NCBI GenBank assembly: GCA_013365365.1
Contig: JABVXU010000005.1
Span: 1 to 64,000 of the forward strand
DNA length: 64,000 nt
Direction: 5' to 3'
Origin: Cruorifilaria tuberocauda
Lineage: Eukaryota; Nematoda; Chromadorea; Rhabditida; Onchocercidae
The notes under the pieces are model-generated. The model was not told the DNA's origin and did no database searches. It saw nothing but the letters and a program-made list of their open reading frames with translations. Position numbers and translations under genes: made by a program. Positions 1-11,827 of this stretch are shown piece after piece (the stretch's first letter is position 1; every line of letters starts with the position of its first letter).

Positions 1-168
1 CTAGCAGTTTGCTTGCTTACGAATAGAAAGAAGGACTGTCACGGTCAAAGAAGATCGTCGACAATAACAGGAAAGAAAGAACAACAAAATATTGTCGAGG
101 TTAAAGAAAGAAGAGAAATCCCCGAACTTATTTTTCATGCAGATTTATTTGTTTTCCAATGTATCTGA
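1..168 (+). CDS. possible 3' end of a membrane-protein gene (partial)
   Basis: An open frame runs from the window edge to a TGA at 166-168 and encodes about 55 residues. It starts with a short hydrophobic stretch (LAVCLLT), then becomes strongly basic and polar with several RK/RR pairs and ends in a short hydrophobic tail. That looks like the end of a transmembrane segment followed by a cytoplasmic tail, so it may be the last exon of a gene to the left. An A-rich stretch containing AATAAA begins immediately after the stop. No family is recognised, and an accidental frame of this length is possible in this genome. The start is outside the window. Confidence 0.3.
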   Translation, partial: LAVCLLTNRKKDCHGQRRSSTITGKKEQQNIVEVKERREIPELIFHADLFVFQCI

Positions 169-1191
169 AAATAAAGTTAAAGATATGAGTTTAGAAATAA
201 TCTGAATCGAAGATCAAAGTATATAGATATATAATCTAACTCATAAATGGAGAGAGACTTTTCAATCTTTCAAGTTATAGCCTTGAATTTAAAAAAATTG
301 AAGCGGATAGTTTTATATTTATCAATTTCTGTACTGTATTTTAGTCTAAGATGACATGAGATAACTATTACCTGAAAGTGATTTTTCCTCTAAAACGGAC
401 TCTTTTAATCAAGTCTTATTACCTAAGGTAAAATTATTGCTATTACTTTTGCCGATAAAGTATATTGAATTTTGAAGCTTTGAAATTGTTAATGCGTCCC
501 GTGATTTAACGGAAGGAAATTAAAGAAATTTGTATAAAATTTCATCAGTTACTCCTTCCTGCACTATAGAGTTGCAAGTTTTGAGGAGAATCTTTCAATG
601 ATTTCGGAAGTACGATTTCTTTCAAACATTTTCAAGACAGATTGATGTAATTAATTCTCACAGTCGTCTTGGGTGCATGTTTTCATTTGGCTTACATTTC
701 ATTATCATTTAAATTATGAATCTAGAAAATGGTGTGTTAGATTTATCCGTCGAATTATTTTCGGTAAAGCGCAATCTGTTGATGGTAGTACTTTCTTCCA
801 GAGCATATCGTTGTACTTCACAATCACTTCCGGATTATTTTCGAATTCATTCTGGGTTAGTTGTAGTTCAGTTATACCACTTGATCTTGAAAGGTGTTTA
901 GATCAAGAAATATTTGTTGCATTTGTAATCTCAGTCAGTTTAATTGTTATTGTTTATTTTTATAAATATTTTATTTGGGAAGGAGAAAAGATAATTTATT
1001 AAGGTCTTTGCTTTTTTTGGTTTATTTCTTAAAGTAATTTGAGATGAAGAAATTAATGAAAATAGGTTCAAGAAGAAGAAAACCAAGTATTGGTCAACAT
1101 CTTGACCATTCGCTTAAAATAAGTATTGTTGATGATTAAAAGGATAAAGGAGAAAGATTAATTTTAGAGAGCAGCGGTGAAAGGAAAAGAA
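169..1191. other. intergenic, no convincing gene
   Basis: AT-rich spacer between the partial gene at the left edge and the MTCH gene. A frame open at 673-1002 begins with GTG, has no good splice context and matches nothing recognised. A spliced-leader-type acceptor (AATTTTAG) ends at 1166, 25 bases before the MTCH start codon. Confidence 0.5.
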
Positions 1192-4100
1192 ATGCCTGCT
1201 TGGAGTCAATATCTCGGGCTTGATACCTCTGAGGTAGGGAATGATGTGCTACTAATTTGCTTGGATGGCATGTGTTTGTTCACTATAAACTTTCATATAT
1301 GGGAAATTAAGTGAAATCAAAATAGGATTCAGAAGTTCACATTAAATATTCTTATTTGATTTATTAGCGAACCCTTTAAGATTGTAACGTGTCAGCAGGC
1401 ATGTGATCGTCTCATTAGAAGTATAAAAGTTTATCTACCTCTCCCTATTTTACTATGTATGTTCACCACTTTTACATGGACACTACCCTTGGCGGAGATT
1501 GAACCTATAGTAGTAGTACCTGTTTGAAATTGAGTACACAATGCAAAGACCATTTATAAATGAACATCATTACGTGACATCAATGTTGTCGATATAAAAA
1601 GATTATTTTTAGTTTCTTGGTTTGATTCTATTTAGCACGATTTTTTGATCATGAACATCATTTTATTTAATTTATCTACTGTAATTTGTAGAAATATATT
1701 CAATTTTTATTCTTCAGATTAATTTAATTATCCTTATAGGCGGAAAAAGTTGAAAAACGTGGACAGTATATTGCTGTAAGAACGTTGATCGGTATTGCAA
1801 TTTACCCGTTAACACACGTAAAAATTCTCTTCCAGCTTGGGTACGAACCGTTTCCTCTGACATCGGGAAAATTTTTATGGTTTTTCCGCGAAGCATATTT
1901 TCTTCCAAATGGTTTCACATATGGTATGCATTTTCATTTTGTTCTGTTACCGTCTTTGTTTGTCTGTATTTCGGAAAAATTTAGTGGAAGTCTGCGTCAA
2001 ATTATGATATTGTTAACTTGTGTGATTTCAGTTTATAGGAAGTTAATGAGCTTTATGTATTTATTTTTCTCATTTAACGTATGGTCATCATTGGTGTAGA
2101 TACTACTGACACCATTTAGACATTATTATTTAATAACTGATTTTTATGTAATTTTAGCTAAAAAAATATATCACCACTTCGGACTACAGAGGCTTTACAC
2201 AGGCATCGATGCTTCCGTGCTTTCGCAGTTCACTTCCGGGTTTATTGATCTTGCGACAAATGTTGTTAGTTTTTGCTGTGATATAGTAAATCTAATAAAC
2301 GCCCACAAAGACCATCTTTAGAGATCGGCAAGAATGACAGTAGCAGTCTAAATAATAGATGAGTTGTAAAAGAGTTTAGGATACTCTTTTATCAGGATAT
2401 TCAATATTGCTGGAAAGTGAAGTGATCTTGTATGCATTTAAAGCTCCATACAGTATAAGAAGAATAGATTTATTCAGTTATTGTACATATATCGTATCGC
2501 TGTTAGATTGATTGAAAGGTTTCCAGGTGTGATGTAAAAAAAGTATTATGAACATTCGCTGTAATCAAGTAGTTATTTCTAAGCAACGAGAGGATTTCGT
2601 ATGGAAGTATATTTATCGTATTAAAAACTGAAGTAGTTTATTTATCTTGAATCACTTGTTCTTCGTTTGACTAGTTTATGCAATTGTATTAGTGGATGTA
2701 ACTTTCCTTTTTGCAGTACATGGATCGCCATTATCCCGAAATTGGTGGAAAACCGATTAACCTAGAAAAAGAAGAGTCCGAGATGAGTGATGCAGAAAGT
2801 ATGCGTCGTGTCCTGCGTTTCGCCATACGAGAAAGTATTTCCCGTACTGTTGCTGTTATTTTTTCACGTCCATTCACAGGTAATAATTTTTTTATTAATT
2901 CACAGTTCATTTAAAATGTGGTTTATGATCTCAACGAGAGCACATATTTCAAAATTTCAGTGATTATGATCAGAAAAATTGCGCAGATAATAGGTGGTGA
3001 GCTCAAATATTATAATGTGTTATCCTCTTTGCGATTAATTGGCATTGAGGAGGGTCCGAAAGGATTGTTTTCGTTAGTTTTTAATATTTCTTTCATTTTA
3101 ATAAAAATTATATTTGAGTTATGTATTTCGAAATATTGTTTTGATAAAGAAAAGCCTAATTCTTTAACTAATTCTGTGTTTGCATCAGTAATGTACTTTC
3201 TCTAGTTATTTAAAACATTTGCATTATTTCAGAGGCTTAATTCCTCAACTTATTGCGGAGTATTTTTCGATATGGGGTATACATTTTGTTCTTTATAGTG
3301 TTGAACGCATTACGTTGCGTGCTCAGCAAGATGCCATTGTAAGTTTGGTACTATTGATGATTATATACTGAAGGTATTGTGTTGACTTTTAGTTGCTCAT
3401 GATTCATTGTTGTTTAATTGAGGATGAACTTTCAATTTCCTTTTTGAATTTTCTGGATGGATGTAATAGAGAATACGTTCGAATCATTTAATAGCAGTTA
3501 TTAAGGCTTATTTTAACATCTACTCTGTTTACTTTTTATGCTATGAAAAGTCCATTGTTGCAGCGTTCTAATAACAAAGAAGAAGAAAATTTTATCGTTT
3601 CAACACGCAAAGCACTACATTTGATTGCACCTATATTTGTGAACAGTTTCACATATCCATTCCAGGTGGTGTCAACAGTAATGGCAGTCACGGGTTCCGG
3701 GTAAAAAATTTTTTCAAGTTTTTTCACAATTAACGAGAATAAGGTGGGAATACTTGATCTCATGCTTTTCTCGATGATTTTTGTTGTTCAAAATGAAATA
3801 AATAAACATGAACCTGGCGGTTCTCATCACCTGATCTTGTCTGTATGATGATATATCTTTTTGGCTTTATTGGTTAAATACATCATCTTTCGTGAATTTT
3901 CCATTCATTACAGACTCTTTGTTTCGATGTTGCCTTATAGTCCGCCGTTTGGTTTGTGGCAGGATGCTTATGATTATCTGTTACCAATTAATGGATTGAA
4001 ACGAGGCTCAAGAATGTTTTGGCGTGAGCATAGTGGAGCTGTTAGCGTGGGTGCTGATCAAGAGCTTTATGCCGCAAACAAACATTTCATGTATGTATTG

Positions 4101-4202
4101 TTCTTATTCATACTCATTATTTTTATGGAATTCATGAAAACAGATTTATGGAATTTTTATAAATTTTCATTATTCTGTTGGGATAGGGAAATCTGTTTTT
4201 AA
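1192..4202 (+). CDS. mitochondrial carrier homolog (MTCH1/MTCH2 type)
   Basis: Member of the SLC25-like MTCH family, outer-mitochondrial-membrane proteins linked to BID docking and to insertion of tail-anchored proteins. Exons read: 1192-1233, 1740-1923, 2158-2264, 2717-2879, 2961-3072, 3233-3338, 3564-3700, 3914-4202; all phases join, giving about 379 aa (human MTCH2 is about 303). Degenerate carrier signatures are visible: YPLTHVK in exon 2, RPFTVIMIR across exons 4-5 and YPFQVVS in exon 7. The C-terminal part, MLPYSPPFGLWQDAYDYL followed by GLKRGSRMFWRE, parallels the LPPYSP...RGNSLFFRK end of human MTCH2. The start follows a probable trans-splice acceptor ending at 1166. The last 36 codons are hydrophobic and AT-rich. 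A GTATGT donor at 4092 could splice them out, but an AATAAA at 4210 just after the stop favours retaining them. Family call is firm; the C-terminus is uncertain. Confidence 0.9.
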
Positions 4203-5240
4203 CAATGCTAATAAACATTGCATCAAATTTCCATCAAATCCATCCTTATCATTAATGTATTAGGGTTTAGAACTGGAGGAAAATATTAATGTAGGCATAA
4301 AAAGGAGGAATGTGGTTGGGTTTTAATGAATCAGATGAGAGTTGATGACTGGATTGATTAAGGAAAGTGCTGGCAATGATATAATTTTAATGTTCAATTA
4401 ATACCGTTATTTTTAGTTGATGAAACAGGTCGATGGATGCCACAATTTTGAATGATCTGTGTGATTTTTTCCTTCATTTTTATATTGCGGCATTTATATA
4501 TTAAGATATATTGTCCTCTTAAAAACTGTCGAGACTCAAGGTGCTGCTAGTTATAGATGTTTGCAAAGGAAACTCCTATACTATGCTAACTCCTATAACT
4601 CAGTTTTTGTGATGGAGTTTTTAAATAATAGAGATTAAAGCATCACTGTGTTTTGATTGTCAATTGCAAATAAGTTTTTCGATAAAAAGATAAATGATAA
4701 TGAACAAGGAATGATTTTACATTTAAAAGAAATCTTAAGAAGCTAACCATAGAAGATATTGATTTTTTTTCAAGAATTTCAGCAGTTGATCGTCCATATT
4801 CTTGATCAACCTGCTAGTTCCTCTTTCTATATTTAAATTTTATATTTAGAAGTATATTTAAATTTTCATCTCTACATGTACGTTATGAGATTTCCATCTC
4901 ACTGCATACTGAAGTATGATGTTAGGCATTTTAATAAAATTCATCGAACAGATTACCACTTTATGTTTCTCATTTTTCGTTCCATTCTGCTTCGCAGGAT
5001 GAATCCATTTCTCTATCATTTTTTCCAATTGGATAAAATTTTTACCTGATTTTATCCTTATGTGCAAGAATCTTACCGAGCGCCTCATAAATTTACATAT
5101 ATTGCGTAGTCAGCACAAATTTGAATATTTTTCGGGTTTGAATTCTATATAAGATTTCCAAAATTGTGGCGATTAGTGCTTGCAGTAATACATAAAGCTA
5201 TTGTGCAGCTGTGTTTCCTTAATAATAGACGAGAGCAACG
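4203..5240. other. spacer between MTCH and phosphatase-like genes
   Basis: Contains an AATAAA at 4210-4215 that could end the MTCH transcript. Otherwise AT-rich sequence without a supported exon. The stretch 5150-5240 is a little richer in GC and probably forms the 5' leader of the next gene. Confidence 0.4.
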
Positions 5241-8200
5241 ATGTTTTCGAATCGTGGAAATGAAAATCAGAATGTGGAGACGGAGATTATTCGTGCCAAA
5301 TCTTGTAAATATATAAATCACTATCCAATAGTTCAAAGATGAGCAGAGGATGAAATGATAGAGAATGATACTCCTCGGTTTTATTTACGAAATTCTTATT
5401 TCAAACTAATACACATGGATACTTGAACATATATTTGCTTAGTTTTGTGTAAGAAGATTTGGAAAAACAATAACCCAAAGAAGAATAGAAGAATATGAAA
5501 CGATGTCAAGATGTCAGATGAGTTTGATGATCAGCAATGCAGTTAAGAGGCTCCGTAGCGTGTGTGGCGGAGAATCTTTTAGTAATTTAAAATGAAAATA
5601 AAAGTAACAACAAGGAGAATTAAATATTATATTGGAAAATATCGAAGTATCAGTCTAACATGAATTATTATCCATTCAGATAGAAGTGGGAATTGTTTAA
5701 CAGCCAAATCAGTAGCAGATACAAATTCATACAAAGGCTTACATGACGATTCGATACTGTCAGTAACTAGTGTTGCCGGTTTGTGCCGCTTCTTAAAAAT
5801 TAAAAACATAAAACAATAGCCATGATCATGTTTATTATCCTTATTTTGATTTCATCTCCAAGTAGTAAAAAAGAATGCTTCAGTTATTAAGCAAAAAATA
5901 GCAAAAGGATTTAGGATACATTGAAAAGATTTTATTGATTGGTATGAAATTTGAGATAATTGAAAATTAAAAATGAACACTAGAGGAAAAAATGCCACGT
6001 AATGATATGAGATGCGTGTGACAGTAACAACTTTTTTAAACTACAAAAAAGTAATCAGCAAAACGGAACTTACTCACTCTTCTATTAACTTAATAAAGCG
6101 AAATTAGTTACTGTTTTGAAATAAGCTTATTCTAAATTTGTCTGTATATAGGTATCACACACGAATCAACTGACAACAGCATCATTGATAATTCGACAAA
6201 TTTAACTACCAAATTATCATCTTTTTCAATAAAGAACACATATGAAGAGTTAAATTCAAGATCACATTATTCTTCCGTAGAGGTATGTTCCTCTCAAAAC
6301 TATTGAAATAATTAATTTTCATCGATTGCACATAGAATGAAGTTATGCCTTTCAATTTTTAGCACATAAAATATGATCAGATATGATTGGATCATATATG
6401 ATATTATGGAAAGAAGGATTAAGGTTTTTGAAATTAGACTGATAGAAATAAGAGATGGTCATTTCAAGCATAATGCAAGAAGCATCTTTCTTTTAGAAAA
6501 TGGATTTAATACAAAATGATGGTTATGATATTTTTGCAAATAAATTGATGATACGTTTGATTAATAATTTACGAGCCAAACATCCTCAGGAAGGTTTTTC
6601 CTATTAAAACTTACCCTAAAATAGCAAAAAATTTTCATGTTACATTCAGGGCATTGGTATGAGGAGGAAAAAAATTCATTGCAAACCCTCATTGGTAATA
6701 AGTATAATTGAAATAAAATTTAGTAATTAAACTAATTAAATCAATAATTGAATTTGCCCATTGTTACTTCAATTTTGTAATTTTTAAAAAGAATATAGTT
6801 GCAGATGCTAGGGTATTTCTTATGAGACGTGCAGAAACTGTTTCGGATGTTTTCCCAAATTGGATAGCGAAAGCTTTTGACGACTCGAATTTCTACATGT
6901 CATAATTTCTAAATCAAAATGATTATTTCTATAATTAATTTTACGTGACCTTGACCGCGTGAACGATGGATGACTTCTAGGAAATAGATCAATAATTTAA
7001 TTGAAATACCTAAACAATATAGATTCTTCATCTTCCTACTCTATCTTTATCAATTTTAATGTTAATAGAAACCACTTGATGTTTTTTAATCTAATTTTCA
7101 AAATTGAACAGACATGATTAACTAGAAAAATGTTATCTAATGTTAAAATTGCGACTGCAGTTTTTAAAACTCATTTTCAAAATTATCAATCAACTCAATT
7201 ATTAATAATAATCAATTAACCTGGAATCACAAAAGTAATTATAACTATTTAAAATCTTTTCGAAAATATCAGATGAAAAACTCACCAATTTCTACATTTA
7301 AATTTAATGAGAAATGATCTCTTCCTCTCTTTTTCAATAATTTAATTGGATAATTTAATTTAATAAAATAATTTAATTTATTATCAAAACTAAAAGTTTT
7401 GATAATAAAGAGCTGTATGAATGAAATATCTTTTCAGGCCTTACGATCTTAATATGCCTTATGCTTTGCGAAAGCGTGAAAGGCACATTGACTTCTTGGT
7501 GATTTTTATAAAGCTTTACATTATTTATGATAATTACCTTTCGAAGTATACAGTAGTATAGTAGTACGTAGAAGTAATTCAGCTTTTTTAATCCTGTGAT
7601 TCCAAATACATTAAATGGAGCAAACTCATTTAACAATCGATAACCTATTTTATAGTCTCATGGTCTAATTTAATTAGAAAAGTTGCAAAGTATACAATCA
7701 CTTATTATCTCTATTTTGCATTAGAATATAATTTTTAATAAAGAATATAATTCTTTTTCTCTCAATTTTAAAAATGAACTAAATTTGTTTAAAGATCGAT
7801 CCTCCATTAACCAACATTGGCGCACATTTCGCAGCTGCACTTGGTTTTTCAATGACTCAGAACTTGCCAATTTTGGTTTATTCAGCACCGGAATTGGCAG
7901 CAGTAGAAACTGCTCAATATTTTACTACTGCTGCTGATATTTCTCTGAATTTGTTGATCGAGCCAGGACTTGCCAGATATTTCTCATCTGACGAACCTAC
8001 ACCACATCTGCTATGTACTAAAAATTTACTAAAAAATTTGCTATTGTCAATTAAGAACTTATTTTCTCGATAGAAAAAGTATGAGATGTAGTGGAACGAT
8101 TGTTAAACTGTGACACTCTCAATAGGAATATGCAATCAAGAATTTCAAACATTCAATGATTTTCAAAATTTTACTTAATCAAAAATCATTTTAAAACTCG

Positions 8201-9163
8201 GCAATAAAATAGAATCGACGGTTGATTCTATTTGACCTTGTAAATGACTTCTTTGTAAAATTCAAAAATTGTCTTCATCAATAATAGTTCAATACATTGG
8301 CAGAATTTATCTGAATAATATTTGTATCAACGCACAATTTTTCTTCTTTTCTGAAGTAACCAGTACTTCTAGCTTTTCTTACGATTCATTGCTTATTGAA
8401 ATATTTGCACTAACCATACCTACGATTGGTATCTATTTTGTAGCATTCCCATCACGAGTCAAATATATGCCTATATATACGATAGAGAAGATTAATAACA
8501 TTATTGGAAAAGAAACAATTGATGAATTTGAGAATAGAATTGCAAAGGTTTATATCCTTCAATTCTTATTCTGCATGATTCTCTTTCTTTTACAATTGAT
8601 AACCTATGATAAATTTTGGTGATATTTCATTTTAAAAATTCTGGATTTAGGTCACCTCAAAAATTCTACTCCCACCTTTGCCAAATACTCTTATCATTGC
8701 TGAGGATTGTGTCATTAATGCCATTATACAGAAGTTCATCCGCAATGGCATTGAATTAACTACAAAACAGGTGAGAAAGTATTAGGATAATCCATAAAAT
8801 TGTAAAGATGAGAAGTCTATCAAGGGGAAACCGTATAGATATGACAATCTTACTGCACTCATTTTTCATCATATTTTGATCAGACAATATGAAAATGAGA
8901 CACGAGAAATTAAAAATAGTATGTTTCCGAACAAAACATGGACTAAACTTTCCTCATCGATAATTCATCTATCTAGTAAATTATTACAGCGCCAAACAAT
9001 AAGCAAACGGATCCCCCCACTCTCGTTGATGCATTTCGATATTGATCGTGACAAAAGATGGAAGCCAAGTTCTATATCATTACCAGGTTTACGAGGTGCT
9101 ACTCCTACCATATTCAATCAACCTGATATCAGCTTCCTGCTCAGACCAACGAGAGATTATTGA
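5241..9163 (+). CDS. histidine-phosphatase-fold pseudoenzyme (UBASH3/PGAM-like)
   Basis: Nine exons join in phase: 5241-5304, 6152-6282, 6497-6593, 6805-6898, 7438-7498, 7795-8014, 8444-8547, 8651-8770, 8990-9163, giving about 354 aa. The fold is recognised from landmarks in the UBASH3/Sts phosphatase order: a VFLMRR strand (residues 101-106), a YDLNMP loop near 132, VYSAPELAAVETA (177-189), IEPGL, PIYTIEKINN, and LIIAEDC (271-277). In active members these sites read RHG, a PxxR arginine and AHxS. Here they read RRA (105-107), Ala at about 184 and Glu at 275, so the catalytic histidines and the phosphate-binding arginine are replaced. It probably binds ligand or protein rather than hydrolysing phosphate. 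No UBA or SH3 domain is seen. Exon 1 rests only on a matching phase-1 donor (TCTT/GTAAAT) and an ATG. The exon 4 donor (GTCATA) is weak but restores the conserved loop. The 3' end converges with the ADP/ATP translocase gene. Confidence 0.78.
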
Positions 9164-9619
9164 AAAAAAAATTCTTTTGTTCCAAATATTCCAGCCCCAG
9201 AAATACCAACTCAAAATTTAACTTTTCAAATCAAACTGAATTCATTGAAATATGAAACAGATGTCTAATCGATCGCTTTATAATGACTAATAATTTTATT
9301 CATTCTGATAAATTAAAATATATTCTATAAAAACAGTGGAAGAGTTTAAGATTGAAGTAGTGGCATTATCCAGTACTTTAAACCTTAAATTTAATTGCAG
9401 CAAAATAAGCATTCTATATTACCCTACCATCGTCTGTGACCGAAACACAACACAGATTCTGTCTCATATGATAATAAAAATCTCTTATTATCTGTTTTCT
9501 CGTGTAATTAAAAAAATCATACAGTTCGAAGCTAACTATATATTTATTCAGCGCAACCCTATGTTTCGCCAAAATTTTCACAGACCATTAATAAAAAGTT
9601 ATTCAGTTCCAAATTTAAA

Positions 9620-11827
9620 TCACAGGTACTTCTGAATCTCATCGTAAATTGCTAATACTAGTGCGCCACCGGTACCTCGAAAAACATTTGATAGTGCACC
9701 CTTAAACATTGCACTGGCACCTTCGTTTTTAATTATTTTCATGGCACAATCCAATGAATTCTGCAATAATAATAACGAAATTCATTTGCTGTATTATTCC
9801 TGCATTTACATCAAAGAATAAAAAAGCTTTGCAGCATTTCCAAACATAAAATCAACGTATTAATACTATTATACTACTCATTATAAAATGATAATTTACA
9901 TTACTTACTAAACTGCCAAAAACTTCTAAATCGAATTCACAATCTTAATTTTTTATGAGAAAAAAGAAACTAAAAAAAGATTTTTATTTTGTGCTAAAAG
10001 ATAAAACAGGAAATATCTTATGTATGCAAAATAGTATTGAAGGATCACAGACAAAAGAAAAAACTGCAGAACTGAACATACATATCAAAACATTTATGAT
10101 AGCATAAAAGTATGCCTGAAATATAACATACCTTGTAAAGGATATCTTTGCGTCCGGATTGCATCATCATTCGACGACGTACAGTGTCCCAAGGATATGA
10201 TAATACGCCAGAGCTTACCGTGACAACCTGAGCAATCATCCAAGCTAAGAAGAAGTTCAATTTCTTTTCACCAGCCACCACCATCTTTACAGTATCAAAC
10301 ATCCCGAAGTAAGCCGCACGGTAAATAATAATTCCTTGAACTGATACCAGAAAGCCTCTGAAATTCTTAAATTTAGCAAAGAAACACTCCTGGCAGATAC
10401 ACTTTTGCTTGAATAAAAATGAAATTAAATGCAATAAATGAAATCTGCTAAGATACATTGCTACAATAGAGACCATGTATTGAAAGGTGAAATTAAACAA
10501 TTTCCTAATGAAACAACTTAATAAATATTATCAGAAAGTGATAGAAACTATTTTGTCACATCGGTAAATTTATTACTTAATTATGAGAAACAACAGCAGC
10601 AATTTGATAAATACCTCAAAAGAGCAAAAATATCTGAGGTAAAAAAACAAAAAAGCGATAACTTGCTGTATAACCTTGAAACTCGGAATGTTTTTACAGT
10701 GAAAGCATACCTATACAATCCAACCATACCATCGGATTTCGCAACTTTCACAATACAATCTGTTAATCCCTTAAACTCTCGGCTTTCACCTTTGCCAATA
10801 TCAGCAGCAAGTCGTGTTCTAGCGAAGTCTAAGGGGTATACAACACACATCGATGCGGCACCAGCAGCACCGCCTGCTGCAAGATTGCCGGCAAAGAATT
10901 TCCAGAATTCTTTTTCCTTGTCTAACCTGAAAATGTATATACTGCTCTGTCAATGATATAGAGTACAAGAACACTGCATGAAAGATAATAACGTGTAATA
11001 GTTTATGCGTAAGGATAAATTTAATCAAAGCAAAGATGATAGTAGCTTGCTAGTATAATTTATAATTGAGATTTTGTATCAAAAATATTAATAATAGGAT
11101 TTACCCTCCCATGAACATCTTTTTGAATGTGTCCTTGAAAGCGAAATTAAGAGCCTGTGTAGGGAAGTATCGGATGACATTGGCCAAATTACCCCGCCAC
11201 AGAGCAGCTACGCCTTGTTCCCGAGGAACTCGAATCAGAACATCAATTATACCCTTGTAACGCTTCTCGGCAGTGATTGTTTTTTGAGCATCTTGGACCT
11301 GAACCGAATTATCAATATGACAGTAAGCATTACATTTAATCCAAATCAACAGTTAACTTTTGATGTCTAAATTGGAAATGAGATATAAAAAAATTCAAAA
11401 AATACTGCAACTCATACTTGCAACAGAATTTTCACTCTTTCAATGGGAGCAACTGCAGTTTTTGATATTGCAGCAGCAGTGCCACCAGTCGCTAGGTCAA
11501 CGAAAAACTTCTTCGGATCAAAACCTTGTTTTTTGGGTTTATCCGTATGTTTGACTGAAACAAAAGCAATCATGTCCTGGTAACCTCATTCAGTGTGTTC
11601 ATAAAAATTAACCGAATGCTTTCAATGAGAAATATAAAAGAAAAATTGCATATAATAATGACATATTATTTATCGATTTTACGTAATCTGGAGTAATGTC
11701 TCGAAGTTAGAATGGAAACAGCTGACAGTTTCCGGAATACACAAATGGCTTTGTTAGAGATTCTAAACAAACTAAAACAAACTAAGAAATTGTCAAGATT
11801 AGCTAACTGGGATCACATACACAGCAT
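9620..11827 (-). CDS. ADP/ATP translocase (mitochondrial carrier)
   Basis: Exchanges ADP for ATP across the mitochondrial inner membrane (SLC25A4-6 family). Exons on the minus strand: 11827-11821, 11554-11418, 11298-11105, 10926-10711, 10357-10132, 9760-9620, all in phase, 306 aa, the usual length. It has three carrier repeats with PIERVK (residues 39-44), YPLDFAR and YPWDTVR, and the diagnostic RRRMMM at about 245-250. Similarity to the C. elegans ANT proteins is very high throughout. The start needs care. An ATG at 11573 is in frame, but it lies just upstream of a perfect TTTTGTTTCAG acceptor at 11555. A 7-nt first exon (ATGCTGT) with a GTATGT donor at 11820 joins that acceptor in phase and is itself preceded by a TTTTAG trans-splice-like acceptor near 11863. 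I therefore prefer 11827. An AATAAA (minus strand, 9548-9543) lies about 70 bases past the stop. Confidence 0.95.

Noticed and set aside
673..1002. 109-codon open frame on the plus strand
   Set aside because: Starts with GTG, no splice or leader context, composition like the surrounding intergenic DNA, no recognisable product.
8269..8622. 117-codon frame overlapping an exon of the phosphatase-like gene
   Set aside because: Only 8444-8547 is conserved and joins neighbouring exons in phase; the rest of the frame is intron read-through.
10045..10500. 151-codon minus-strand frame
   Set aside because: It is ANT exon 10357-10132 extended into both flanking introns.
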